Source: Chloroflexi bacterium GWB2_49_20 (lineage in GTDB: Bacteria > Chloroflexota > Anaerolineae > Anaerolineales > Villigracilaceae). From it: a DNA stretch of 64,000 bases. A program made the position numbers and the translations under genes. Shown one piece after another: positions 1-9,152 of this stretch. The first letter of the stretch is position 1. Every line of letters starts with the position of its first letter. The stretch covers positions 1 through 64,000 of the forward strand of contig MGMF01000028.1 of NCBI GenBank assembly GCA_001796335.1. Direction: 5' to 3'. The notes below the pieces were generated by a model that saw only the letters and a program-made list of their open reading frames with translations, was not told where the DNA came from and made no database searches.

Positions 1-237
1 ATATTACTCCCATTCGGGCAATATTTACCCTGTTTTTGGAAGATAAAATACTAAATAATCGAAAATTTATTCAGAAATTCTGCCTTTTGTCACTAGTTTG
101 CTGATTTTTTTTGGATTTCTTAAACACCCTCACTTTAAAATTAAGTCCAAATTTGTAAAGTCCCCTTCTATCAAAGTTGAAATGTCCCCTTGAAAATAAA
201 AAGTAAGTGGGCAGTATATTCGATTTAACGTGACTGC
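1..237. other. Gap left of the IS66-type transposase
   Basis: AT-rich non-coding stretch between the window edge and the stop codon of the transposase. The octamer gtcccctt occurs twice in direct orientation (about 160-167 and 186-193), which could be the end of another insertion sequence, but I cannot assign a family. I compared the sequence just outside the transposase stop (about 205-237) with the region upstream of its start and found no convincing inverted repeat. Confidence 0.4.
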
Positions 238-1707
238 TCAGGTAGGTGAGACAAAGGGAGGTAGATAAGGTGTACCTGTTATGGCCAGTCGCAACACATT
301 CAGAACTTGCTCCCCATTCTTACGGGAAGTTGAAATGTAGCCACGGATCTGGCAGAAACGATCAGCGCCTTCTTTTGAGCGAAACCATCCGGATATTTTT
401 TGCTTCACTTTCATCATGCGGATATCCCTTTCGGCCAGATTGTTATCAAACGGCACCTTAAAATCGTTCATAAAAGCCAGCACAGACTCTTTATGATACA
501 GTAACTCATCCAACAGGTTTCTTGCCGAGCTCTGCTTGATCCGGCCTCGCTTTTTGGGTTGATCGTCTGGTTGTTCAGGTGGGGCATTGGCCTGAAAACC
601 CTGTTCTACCAGTCGATCATATCGCTTCTCAAAGTCAGTTAGCTGTTTGGGTGTCAGGTGTGTCAGACAGGTCTGCCGAGCCCTATCCACTGCTCCTTTG
701 ATCTCTTCCAGCAGATCGACCAGCTCAGTAACCCAACCTTGCGGGTAACGCTCTTCCAGGAACTTCAACCTGCGTAAGTGATGAGCATTACACAACCCGT
801 GTAGTATGGGATACTTGAAATAGGACTTCCAGCCATCATGGATGGCACGACCCTTCAGATCGGGCAAGATCCCGATCGCATCCATGGCAGGTTTTCCACG
901 CCTGGCGTGCATTGCATAATAGGTCAGTAGTTCTGTGCTGGCCGAATGCAGCCATTGTAGCTTGCTTTCCACCTGGTTTCCCGTTTCATCAAAATTCACC
1001 ACCTCTTCCTGTTCGGTCAAGTGCTTTTTGATGGCAGTATTCCCAGGTTCTACCTGTTCGGAAACTTTCTGGCAGGCTTCCAGGATGGTCCCCTCGGATA
1101 GCGCTTGCCCATATAACTCTGCAAAGATCTCACCTGTCCGTTCCAGAGGCACTAGCTGATACTGGTTGAAGTAGACTGCCTGCGTTCTGATCTCCGGGCC
1201 ATACTGCACCGGCTGGGTGACACCTTCAGGAAAAGCAGCTTTGTTCACTTCCCCACGCTGCGGGCACTGCTTGATCTCCGCTCGATGCTCCGTAACTTCA
1301 ATTCGCACCCGGGGCACATCAAATACCTGCCGCTTCTCATGTTTGTCCGCTTCTACTTCTTCCAACACTGCATGGCAGTGACTGCCTTGCCTGACTCGAT
1401 GAACCTCGATGCGGTCCGGATCCTCTACTGCTTCCAATGTATACCCTGTATGTCCTGACTGACCTCCACTTTTCTTGCCATGCCGTTTCCGAAGACTCTT
1501 CGGTGCAGGTTTGTTGTATCCGTCACTCGATGGCGGTTTGCCGCTATTACCACTATTCTTGGCAAGCCGATCTTCTAAAGCTTGCATTCTAGCTGCCAGG
1601 ACCTTGATAATGTCGGTCAGTTTCCGAACCAATCCTACCATGGCATCTTCTCCCTGCTGATAAGCCTGCCTTACTTCTTCGTCGCTGGGTAATTGATATG
1701 GTTCCAT
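238..1707 (-). mobile_element. IS66-family transposase (single-ORF type), zinc-finger cysteines partly lost
   Basis: DDE transposase of 489 residues, the usual length for IS66-family TnpC. The order is an N-terminal coiled segment (about 22-50), a Ser/Gly-rich linker with [14 protein letters not shown] (about 50-63) and a [15 protein letters not shown] motif, a zinc-binding region (about 105-155), and the catalytic domain with D240 (FDETG), D291 (HDGWKSY) and E426 ([10 protein letters not shown]). No TnpA/TnpB accessory genes are present, as in the ISBst12 subgroup. The zinc region is degenerate: the first CxxC pair keeps only C111 (Gly at 108) and the second only C148 (Arg at 151). The frame is otherwise intact. 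I could not locate terminal inverted repeats. Whether it still moves is unknown. Confidence 0.93.
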
Positions 1708-2005
1708 GACCTTGATTATCCATAATTATCACCGGTTGTGCTAGAATCTTTCGTACTATCTTCGTATGACATTTGACTCTAATTATGCCAGATTAGCTAC
1801 ATAAAAAGGTAATATTTCCTAAATACTAATGGTTGGGACGGGAGTTCTTAGAGAGTATTTGGTTTTAGTCAGTTGTAGCAGGAATTGGGTGGAATTCAAT
1901 TGCAGAACAGATATTCTTGAAGTAAAATATATGCATCGAATACGAGATGATTAAGCGGGGCGAGGGCTTCAATCAAATATATATCTCATGAATTAAGGAG
2001 GTAAT
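1708..2005. other. Gap between the transposase and hyuA
   Basis: About 300 nt between divergent genes. It holds dispersed-repeat copy A (1861-1954, listed separately). A short open frame of 41 codons (1829-1954) ends exactly at the end of that repeat but resembles nothing I know. The ribosome-binding site of hyuA (aaggagg, near 1993) closes the gap. I see no convincing promoter; a TTGACT at 1773 lacks a well-spaced -10 element. Confidence 0.4.
1861..1954 (+). repeat. 94-bp dispersed direct repeat, copy A
   Basis: This segment matches 47299-47392 in the same orientation at 86 of 94 positions, without gaps (aligned by eye). The two copies are 45.4 kb apart. Similarity stops sharply at both ends. 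In one forward frame the segment reads as the end of an open frame closing with TAA at 1952-1954, but copy B has an earlier stop in that frame, so coding is doubtful. It lies between the IS66-type transposase and hyuA. Confidence 0.8.
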
Positions 2006-4054
2006 ATGTTAAGAGTCGCTACCGATATCGGGGGGACATTCACGGACCTCGTGTATATTACCGCAGGTGGAAAGGTTGGCACGGCTAAGAGCCATACGAC
2101 TACAGGGCAATTCGAAAAAGGTGTGATGGATGTGATCAAGGCTAGTCACATTACTCCCAAAGAATTCATTTCTTTTATTCATGGTACGACGATTGTCATT
2201 AACACGATCATAGAGATGAAGGGCGCAAAGGTGGCGCTCCTTACGACAGAAGGCTTTCGCGATATTCTTGAAATCGGTCGTGGCAATCGCCCGGACTTCT
2301 TTAATTTGGAATATCCCAAGCCAAAGCCATTTGTGCCTCGCTATCTTCGCCGTGAGGTGCCGGAACGTATCTCGTTCAAAGGGATAGAGAGCAAACCGCT
2401 CGATCTTTCCGATCTACCGGCAATACTCGATGATTTTTGCGCTGAAGGGGTGGAGGCTATTGCGATCAGCTTTATCAATTCCTATGCTAATTCGGCACAC
2501 GAAGAGGCTGCGCTTTCGAAAGTGAAGGAACTATGGCCTGAGGTCTCCGTGGTAGCTTCCTATCAGATCACGCGAGAGTGGCGAGAGTATGAGCGGACGA
2601 ACACAGCCGTGTTGTCTGCCTATGTCCAACCCATTGCCCATCGCTATCTGGATCGACTGAACAATTGTCTATCAGAGGCTGGCATGCGATGTACACCATA
2701 TATCATGCAATCGAACTGCGGTGTGGATACTCTCAAGAGCGCACGCCAGATTCCGATAACGATGATTGAATCCGGTCCCGCAAGTGGGGTTTGGGGAGCA
2801 GCTGCGCTTGGCCGGCTAATCGGCGAATTGAACGCAATCGCACTCGATATCGGTGGCACGACAGCCAAGTGCGGGCTGATCACCAATGGAGAGGTCAAAC
2901 TCAACAGCAATTACATGGTAGCGCACAACGAGACCTCGGCTGGATATCCGGTCATGGTGTCAGTGGTAGATCTGGTGGAAATTGGTAATGGCGGTGGGTC
3001 CATCGCCTGGGTGGATGAATTCCAGAGATTGCATGTGGGTCCCCAAAGCGCTGGAGCCGTACCAGGCCCGGTCTCTTATGGCGCTGGGGGGATGGAAACA
3101 ACGACCACAGATGCGAATCTGGTATTAGGGCGTATCAATCCGAACTACTTCTGCGGTGGAACACAGATTGCAGACATGGCTGCTGTTTACAAAGAGCTGG
3201 ATAAACTTGCCGCGATCCTCTCATCCAGTCAGCGGGAGGTTGCCCGTGGCATTATTCGTATCGCTAACAACAGCATGGTTAACGCCATCAAGCTGATTTC
3301 AGTCAATCGGGGACATGATCCGCGTGATTTTACGCTGATTGCTTTTGGTGGCGGCGGTGGAATGCATGCTTGCGCCCTGGCTAAAGAGTTGGGAATCAAG
3401 AAGGTGGTGATCCCCAGTCTTTCCGCCGTATTCTCAGCCTGGGGAATGTTGCTAAGCGATTTGCGCCGCGACTATTTACAAACCCAGATCGTCGAACTTT
3501 CCGGCGCAGAAGCAGCTGCTCAGATCAACCAAGCGTTGATATTGCTCGAAGAACACGCCATCCAGGAATTCGCCTCTGAAAACATTGAACGCTCGCAGAT
3601 ACTCTTTCTCAGATATGGCCGGTGCCGCTACCAGAACCAAGAACATTTCGTGGAAATCGCTCTGCCGGATGGTGCAATTACATCTGGCCAGATTAATGCC
3701 ATCATCGAGCGTTTTCACACTAAATACGAAAGAGAATACACTTATCGTTTGGAAGCGTCTGCGGAACTGGTCTGTTATCACCTAGTTGCTTTGATCGAAG
3801 TGGATAAGCTGAAGCCTGAGAAACACCCAAGGACAGGGCGCAAACTTATAGCTGCCATCAATGGAAAGCGGGAGGTGGATTATGTTGAGGCTGGCATCCA
3901 CCAGGCGACGATCTATAATGGTGATGTCCTGGAACCGGGTATGAGCTTCATTGGTCCAGCGATCATCGAAGAGTCGGGCACCACGGTTGTGATCCCGCCC
4001 GGTCTGCCGTGTCAAGTGGATGACTTCGGCAACTACTGCATTCAGACCGCTTAA
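2006..4054 (+). CDS. hyuA: Hydantoinase/oxoprolinase family protein, HyuA subunit
   Basis: ATP-dependent hydantoinase or 5-oxoprolinase A subunit of 682 residues, the normal family length. It contains the Hydant_A_N domain with the nucleotide-binding DIGGTFTD motif at residues 7-14 and HGTTIVINTI near 70. The hydantoinase A core (about 195-480) has ESGPASG, a second phosphate-binding ALDIGGTTAKCG and GNGGGS. A C-terminal domain follows FGGGGGMHACALAKELG. With HyuB it would open a cyclic amide (N-methylhydantoin, hydantoin or 5-oxoproline) using ATP in the cytoplasm; the sequence does not fix the substrate. The ATG follows aaggagg with good spacing. hyuB begins 21 nt downstream, so the two are co-transcribed. 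Acetone carboxylase and acetophenone carboxylase subunits are relatives, so carboxylation of a ketone is an alternative. Confidence 0.93.
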   Translation: MLRVATDIGGTFTDLVYITAGGKVGTAKSHTTTGQFEKGVMDVIKASHITPKEFISFIHGTTIVINTIIEMKGAKVALLTTEGFRDILEIGRGNRPDFFNLEYPKPKPFVPRYLRREVPERISFKGIESKPLDLSDLPAILDDFCAEGVEAIAISFINSYANSAHEEAALSKVKELWPEVSVVASYQITREWREYERTNTAVLSAYVQPIAHRYLDRLNNCLSEAGMRCTPYIMQSNCGVDTLKSARQIPITMIESGPASGVWGAAALGRLIGELNAIALDIGGTTAKCGLITNGEVKLNSNYMVAHNETSAGYPVMVSVVDLVEIGNGGGSIAWVDEFQRLHVGPQSAGAVPGPVSYGAGGMETTTTDANLVLGRINPNYFCGGTQIADMAAVYKELDKLAAILSSSQREVARGIIRIANNSMVNAIKLISVNRGHDPRDFTLIAFGGGGGMHACALAKELGIKKVVIPSLSAVFSAWGMLLSDLRRDYLQTQIVELSGAEAAAQINQALILLEEHAIQEFASENIERSQILFLRYGRCRYQNQEHFVEIALPDGAITSGQINAIIERFHTKYEREYTYRLEASAELVCYHLVALIEVDKLKPEKHPRTGRKLIAAINGKREVDYVEAGIHQATIYNGDVLEPGMSFIGPAIIEESGTTVVIPPGLPCQVDDFGNYCIQTA

Positions 4055-4075
4055 TGCGTAATTAGGAGGATCACC

Positions 4076-5752
4076 ATGACAAAGCAGTATGATCCGATTA
4101 CGATAGAAATTATCCAAAGCTCATTACAGGCGGCAGCCGATGAGATGTTTGCAGCTCTGCGGCACACGGCCATGAGCGCGATAATCTACGAAGTGCTCGA
4201 TATGGGTACTGGCATCACCGACAAGAACGGAGAACTGGCCAGTTCCGGAGCCGGCATCCCAGGCTTCGTCGGTGTGCTGGACAAAACCGTCAAGTGGGTT
4301 ATCGAAAAGTTCAAAAAACTTGGCGATATTGAGCCGAGAGACATTTTTATCACCAATGACCCGTACAATGGTGGCGTGACACATCTGAATGATATTGTCC
4401 TGGTCATGCCTGTTTTTGTGGACGATGAGATTGTTGCCTGGACAGCCAATATCGCCCACTGGAACGATGTGGGCGGCATGGTGCCTGGCAGCATGTCAAC
4501 CAATGCGACCGAGATTTTTCAGGAGGGGTTGATTTTGGCTGGTATTAAGATCTTCTCCCGGGGCAAGCCGATCCAGTCAGTATTCGATATTCTCACGGCA
4601 AACTGCCGAATGCCCGATTTTCTAACAGGAGATCTTTGGGCCGGCGTCGCTTCAGTTCGGGTCGGCGAGCACCGCATCCTGGAAATCACCAACAAGTACG
4701 GGAAAGATGTGTTCCTCCATGCTGTGGAAGAATATATGAACTATGGCGAACAAGTGAGTCTCCGTGCTTTGAAGCGTGTGCCCAAGGGCAAGTACTCGCT
4801 GGTCGAAGAGCAAGATAAAGGGCCAGCCTATAAAGTCGCTATTGAGATTCGAGACGATGAGTTTATCATTGATCTGTGCGGTAGTCCCGATCAGGATAAA
4901 GGACCCTTTAACATGAGCCGAGATGAAGCGGTCACTGCGTGCCAGATGGCTTTCAAGGGCGTCACCTCACCCGACAAAGTCGTCAACGGCGGCACCTTCC
5001 GTCCCTTGAAGGTACTCACCCGACCTGGAAGCGTCTTTGATCCAATCTACCCGGCAGCTCAAGGCATCTACTATGAGATTACCATCCGGCTCTATGATCT
5101 CATCGTGCGCTGCCTGGCCCAACACATGCCTGATCGGTTGCCTGCCGGAAGCTTTGCCTCGGTCTGTGGAACGCTTTTCGGTGGCACTCATCCTGATACT
5201 GACCGCCAGTATGCCGTGATCGAGCCCGAGTTGGGAGGCTGGGGTGGATCTTCGCACTCTGATGGCAATTCTGGACAGTTTTCGGCAGCGCACGGTGAAA
5301 CCTACAACTGTCCGGCTGAGGTCGCTGAAGCGCGCTATGGTGTGACGGTTGACTACCTCAGTTTTCATGACGACGAAGGTGGCGCAGGCTTGCATCGGGG
5401 TGGCAAGGGTGTACGGATTGATTATCGCATCAAATCTGACAATGCCTGGTTGACTGTTGCCTATACCCGGTCGAGGATTCCACCATGGCCTCTTGAAGGT
5501 GGTTGCCAAGGTTCACTAAACTACGTGCTGATTATCCGGGCGAGTGGCCCTATTGAACGTTACTCGGTGGTAAGTGGCTTGATGCTGAATAAGGATGATA
5601 TCATCCGGGTCATGACGGGCACGGGTGCAGGGTGGGGGAATCCAATGCAGCGCAATTTAGAATTGGTCAAGGAAGATCTCAAAAACGGGTTCATCACCGA
5701 AGAACAAGCAAATCGATACTATGGATTGGAGAAACGTGCCTCAAACGCATAA
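4076..5752 (+). CDS. hyuB: Hydantoinase/oxoprolinase family protein, HyuB subunit
   Basis: Partner of HyuA, 558 residues, the usual HyuB length. Family signatures are visible: YDPITIEIIQSSLQAAADEM at the N-terminus, ITNDPYNGGVTHLNDI (about 96-111), AHWNDVGGMVPGS (about 127-139), a central LCGSPDQDKGP and a C-terminal RGGKGVRIDY region. The start ATG follows aggagg with 6 nt spacing, 21 nt after the hyuA stop, so this is a two-gene operon. In this family HyuA and HyuB form the ATP-dependent amidohydrolase together. The racemase 0.4 kb downstream suggests chiral 5-substituted hydantoins or derived amino acids, but N-methylhydantoin or 5-oxoproline is equally compatible. Confidence 0.92.
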   Translation: MTKQYDPITIEIIQSSLQAAADEMFAALRHTAMSAIIYEVLDMGTGITDKNGELASSGAGIPGFVGVLDKTVKWVIEKFKKLGDIEPRDIFITNDPYNGGVTHLNDIVLVMPVFVDDEIVAWTANIAHWNDVGGMVPGSMSTNATEIFQEGLILAGIKIFSRGKPIQSVFDILTANCRMPDFLTGDLWAGVASVRVGEHRILEITNKYGKDVFLHAVEEYMNYGEQVSLRALKRVPKGKYSLVEEQDKGPAYKVAIEIRDDEFIIDLCGSPDQDKGPFNMSRDEAVTACQMAFKGVTSPDKVVNGGTFRPLKVLTRPGSVFDPIYPAAQGIYYEITIRLYDLIVRCLAQHMPDRLPAGSFASVCGTLFGGTHPDTDRQYAVIEPELGGWGGSSHSDGNSGQFSAAHGETYNCPAEVAEARYGVTVDYLSFHDDEGGAGLHRGGKGVRIDYRIKSDNAWLTVAYTRSRIPPWPLEGGCQGSLNYVLIIRASGPIERYSVVSGLMLNKDDIIRVMTGTGAGWGNPMQRNLELVKEDLKNGFITEEQANRYYGLEKRASNA

Positions 5753-6163
5753 TCGTTCTCGAACTACTCACCTAAAGTGTCAATGCTTAATACCAGCAAC
5801 GGCAGTGACTCGCGCTTTGGATGGGCAACATGTTATGCAGGATTGCATGGTCTATAAGCTTATTGCTGCCATGCTTATCATGGGTCAAGCGTATACCAAG
5901 GGGTTGTGATTGCGTAGCAGCGCGGTCACGTCTTAAAAGATTTTGGATATTGATAAACGATTCCACTAGATGCACAAGCAACCTATATATTACTGTGTGC
6001 TACCAGAAGAGGTTGTAAATTTTCAAATCACTGCCTTTGGTTAAGTTGAGAAACCGGTTCTCCGGGAGTTGTATGGATGGGTAGTATCTTGGTCAATGCC
6101 CACAAGGGCAGCGGTGCATCAACTTTGGTGAGCTGATTTGCCCCTAAAAAAGGAGAGTAGATA
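5753..6163. other. 411-nt gap between hyuB and the racemase
   Basis: No convincing gene. Several short open frames occur on both strands but lack ribosome-binding sites and recognisable motifs. I saw no strong hairpin or promoter. The segment ends with the racemase ribosome-binding site (aaggagag). Confidence 0.4.
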
Positions 6164-6907
6164 ATGCGTATTATGTGGATTAACCCAGTTGGAACGGATA
6201 TATTTGACACCGACATTTTGAATATTCTGAACAAGGCGAAGCAGGATGGTACGCAGGTGGATGTGGTTTCCCTGCCTGCCGACCGGCCTAAGCACCTGGA
6301 GTACCATGCCTACGAAGGATTGGTTATAGGCGACATCGTGCGATTGACTCGCCAGGCCGCCGACAAATATGACGCGATCGTCATTAGCTGCTTCTACGAT
6401 GTTGGTTTGCGCGAGGCGCGCGAGGTGTCAGGACGCTCGATCGTGACAGCGCCATGCCAATCGGCCACTGCCATTGCAAGCAATTTGGGCAATACCTTCT
6501 CGGTGTTAGTAGGGCGACGCAAGTGGATCCCGAAGATGCGTGAGAACGTGCATCTGTACGGACACGATCATCGTTTGGTTTCGATGCGCACCTTGGATTT
6601 GGGAGTGCTTGACTTCCAGACCGACCACGACCGTACTTGCGACCGCCTTCTGGTAGAAGGTCGCAAGGCCATTCAGGAAGATGGCGCTGAGGTTATCATC
6701 CTCGGCTGCACGGCAGAATATGGATTCCACGAAATGATGCAAGCTGAGCTCGGTGTGCCCGTGATTGACGCGATCCTGGCCCCATTCAAGTACGCCGAAT
6801 TCCTGGTTGACCTGGCTAACAGGTTTGGCTGGTGGCCTAGCCGCATGTGGGGTAGTGAAGCGCCGCCGGAAGCGGAAATAACGGCCTGGAACCTTATGAA
6901 TTCTTGA
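6164..6907 (+). CDS. Asp/Glu/hydantoin racemase family protein
   Basis: Cofactor-independent racemase fold of 247 residues. The two catalytic cysteines of the family are visible in their usual contexts: C76 in VISCFYDVGLREARE and C182 in ILGCTAEYG. The first context is particularly like hydantoin racemases (ISCFYDPGL). It follows hyuAB in the same direction, which fits racemisation of a 5-substituted hydantoin or an amino acid so that the stereoselective hydantoinase can use both isomers. An aggagag ribosome-binding site precedes the ATG. The protein is likely cytoplasmic; there is no signal peptide. Aspartate/glutamate racemase or maleate isomerase-like activity is possible. The fold and the cysteine pair are certain; the substrate is inferred from context. 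Confidence 0.85.
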   Translation: MRIMWINPVGTDIFDTDILNILNKAKQDGTQVDVVSLPADRPKHLEYHAYEGLVIGDIVRLTRQAADKYDAIVISCFYDVGLREAREVSGRSIVTAPCQSATAIASNLGNTFSVLVGRRKWIPKMRENVHLYGHDHRLVSMRTLDLGVLDFQTDHDRTCDRLLVEGRKAIQEDGAEVIILGCTAEYGFHEMMQAELGVPVIDAILAPFKYAEFLVDLANRFGWWPSRMWGSEAPPEAEITAWNLMNS

Positions 6908-6923
6908 CCATCACCGTGTTCTC

Positions 6924-6952
6924 TTGACTCACACAATGACAGGTGATAATAT
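6924..6952 (+). promoter_or_regulatory. Sigma70-type promoter of the IclR gene
   Basis: TTGACT at 6924-6929 and TAATAT at 6947-6952 are separated by exactly 17 nt, a near-consensus sigma70 promoter. It lies directly upstream of the IclR coding sequence and would give a leader of about 20 nt. Confidence 0.65.
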
Positions 6953-6959
6953 ATTCAAA

Positions 6960-6976
6960 ATGAAAGTCATTTTCAT
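6960..6976 (+). promoter_or_regulatory. Inverted repeat at the IclR start, possible autoregulatory operator
   Basis: ATGAAA (6960-6965) and TTTCAT (6971-6976) form a 6+5+6 inverted repeat just downstream of the -10 element and 3 nt before the start codon. IclR proteins often repress their own gene from palindromes of this size near the promoter. That it is an operator is inferred from position only. Confidence 0.4.
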
Positions 6977-6979
6977 ACT

Positions 6980-7816
6980 ATGAAAACGATAAAGATAATA
7001 TCCGGATCCCGTGTAGATACCCGGCAATATAATATTCAATCGGTAGAACGAGCAACCTCTGTTCTCAAAGCATTTATTACATTAGGTTCTGAATTATCCG
7101 CAAGTGAGATTTGGACCAACCTTCATCTTCATCCGACCACAGCTTATCGCATGCTTGTCACTTTGGAGAATCAGGGCTTTGTACGGCAGGATCCTGATAC
7201 GGGTAAGTATCAGCTTGATGTAGTATGCTTGGAGTTAGGTAGCCAATTTCTCAAAGCCAATCACCTTAGGGATATAGCCCTCGGTGAAATGACCAAGCTT
7301 CAAGAAATATTCGGCGAGACTGTGCATTTAGGCCGGCGAGATGGATGTGAAATTGTCTTTTTGGAGAAACTTCCTAGCTTACGTCCCACAGGGACAATGG
7401 CTTCAAATGTAGGAGGTCGAACTCCAATTTACTCTACTGGGTTGGGCAAAGCCATACTGGCATATTTACCAGAGACCGAGGTGCAAAAGCTGTTCCCCTT
7501 CCCCGATCTACATTCTCGAACAAAAAACACCATTACCACACTGGAAAATCTAAAACAGGAATTAATTCGGATTAAACAACAAGAATATGCCATTGACGAT
7601 CAGGAAAACGAAGAGGACGTCTTCTGCATTGCTGCCCCGATCTTTGACCATAAAGGAATTACGGCAGCTTTGAGTATTTCGGGACCAGCAAATCGAATGG
7701 GTTTACATCTTAAAGAAGAACCGATAATTGATGAGATTCAACAGGCTGCAGTCGAAATCTCGAACAAACTCGGCTATCGGCGAGGAGTGGATCAGGTTCA
7801 GATACCTGGACAGTAA
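6980..7816 (+). CDS. IclR-family transcriptional regulator (module A)
   Basis: Regulator of 278 residues. It has an N-terminal winged helix-turn-helix (about 20-85, with LSASEIWTNLHLHPTTAYRMLVTLENQGFV) and a C-terminal IclR effector-binding domain with HLGRRDGCEIVFLEK, STGLGKAILAYLPE and YAIDDQENEEDVFCIAAPIF, the family pattern around the ligand pocket. It has its own promoter and overlapping palindrome and no strong Shine-Dalgarno site. It stands at the head of the aminotransferase/AOR/MttB genes, so it probably controls module A. The effector is unknown but may be the pathway substrate. A second IclR protein at 26112-26978 heads module B. Confidence 0.92.
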   Translation: MKTIKIISGSRVDTRQYNIQSVERATSVLKAFITLGSELSASEIWTNLHLHPTTAYRMLVTLENQGFVRQDPDTGKYQLDVVCLELGSQFLKANHLRDIALGEMTKLQEIFGETVHLGRRDGCEIVFLEKLPSLRPTGTMASNVGGRTPIYSTGLGKAILAYLPETEVQKLFPFPDLHSRTKNTITTLENLKQELIRIKQQEYAIDDQENEEDVFCIAAPIFDHKGITAALSISGPANRMGLHLKEEPIIDEIQQAAVEISNKLGYRRGVDQVQIPGQ

Positions 7817-7889
7817 ATTGTCCCTTTTGGAGTTAATTGTATCAACTCTTGAAATTATTACTTTTATTTTGAAAACCTAGGAGAAGCGA

Positions 7890-9071
7890 ATGGATCAATC
7901 TACTAAGTCGCGTTTGGCCAGCCGTATGCAATTGCTTAAAGGCGAAGGCGCAATTGAGACTTTTGCAAAAGCGAAGAACCTTGAATTACAAGGGCGTAAA
8001 ATCATCCACCTTGAGATCGGGGAACCCGATTTTGTTACGCCTGATCATATCGTAGCTGCGGGTGTTGAAGCCTTACAACAAGGGCGTACCCGCTATACTC
8101 CAGCTCCTGGAATAACCGAATTACGCAAAGCTATTGCTACCGAGGTGATGCGCTCGCGTGGAATTGCTGTATCTATAGAGAATGTCGTTGTCGTGCCAGG
8201 CGCAAAATTCATCTTGATGCTGACTTTACTTGCGTTGATTGAACCTGGCGATGAAGTAATAATACCTGACCCAGGCTACCCAGCATATTCTTCAGTTGTT
8301 GCCTTGCTTGGAGCAAAACCGATAGCATTGCCCTTGTACGAGGAACTTGAGTTTCATTTTGATGAGGCTGAATTACGGGCAGCAATCTCGCCTCGTACCA
8401 GGATGATTATAATTAATTCCCCTCAAAACCCAACCGGTGGTGTGTTGAACAAATCCGACTTGGAGGTTGTGGCTGAACTAGCAAAGGAGAATGACATTTG
8501 GGTATTAAGTGACGAGGTCTATCGTCACATAATTTTTGATGATAAATTTCAAAGTATTTCATCGCTACCTGGAATGCAAGATCGTACCATCATTCTCGAT
8601 GCCTTCTCAAAAAGTTATTCTATGACGGGTTGGCGATTGGGTTATGTTATCTGTGCTGAGGATCTTGCTGAGGCAATTACTCGTTTGATTATAAATAGCA
8701 CTTCATGTTCGGCAGATTTTTCTCAATACGCTGGAATCGCTGCACTGACTGGATCGCAAGATCAGGTTTTCGCCATGGCTGAATCCTTCCATCGCCGTCG
8801 GGATTTGGTTGTAAGTAGTTTAAACACAATCCCAAATTGGAAATGTAATACTCCAGCTGGGGCTTTTTATGCTTTCCCGAATATCAAAGGTTCCGGGCTT
8901 AGTTCTCAACAAATGTCTGATTATTTGCTGGACCATGCTGACATCGCCTTGTTACCGGGTAATGGATTTGGTGCAAATGGTGAAGGTTACTTACGGATAT
9001 CTTACGCGACCTCAGAACCCAACCTCAGGCAAGCAATGCAAAGGATCGACAAGGCAATCCGAAGTCTTTGA
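7890..9071 (+). CDS. Class I/II pyridoxal-phosphate aminotransferase
   Basis: Fold-type I aminotransferase of 393 residues, related to aspartate aminotransferase. Visible hallmarks are LEIGEPDF near the N-terminus, RYTPAPGITELRKAIA, NSPQNPTGG with N180, SDEVYRHI with D208 and Y211 binding the cofactor, and the Schiff-base lysine K241 in DAFSKSYSMTGWRLGY. The ATG follows aggagaagcga. It comes 74 nt after the IclR gene and 81 nt before the ferredoxin/AOR set. A transaminase beside AOR suggests amino acid to 2-oxo acid or aldehyde to carboxylic acid conversion. Amino-acid specificity cannot be read from the sequence. Confidence 0.9.
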   Translation: MDQSTKSRLASRMQLLKGEGAIETFAKAKNLELQGRKIIHLEIGEPDFVTPDHIVAAGVEALQQGRTRYTPAPGITELRKAIATEVMRSRGIAVSIENVVVVPGAKFILMLTLLALIEPGDEVIIPDPGYPAYSSVVALLGAKPIALPLYEELEFHFDEAELRAAISPRTRMIIINSPQNPTGGVLNKSDLEVVAELAKENDIWVLSDEVYRHIIFDDKFQSISSLPGMQDRTIILDAFSKSYSMTGWRLGYVICAEDLAEAITRLIINSTSCSADFSQYAGIAALTGSQDQVFAMAESFHRRRDLVVSSLNTIPNWKCNTPAGAFYAFPNIKGSGLSSQQMSDYLLDHADIALLPGNGFGANGEGYLRISYATSEPNLRQAMQRIDKAIRSL

Positions 9072-9152
9072 ATCTTTACAGCTCCACTTCAGTTTAGCGT
9101 TGAAGGAAGATGGTGATTTTCTTGGATATTTTCAGAGATCAAAGGAAATAAT

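Noticed and set aside
1955-1975. GGGGCGA just after repeat copy A, equal to the acceptor strand missing from the tRNA-Leu fragment at 47547-47598
   Set aside because: The following bases do not form a tRNA D-arm (no T at position 8, no D-stem), so it is probably a chance heptamer match.
5721-6018. Several 60-codon frames on both strands after hyuB
   Set aside because: No ribosome-binding site, no motif, and overlap with the hyuB end; treated as non-coding.
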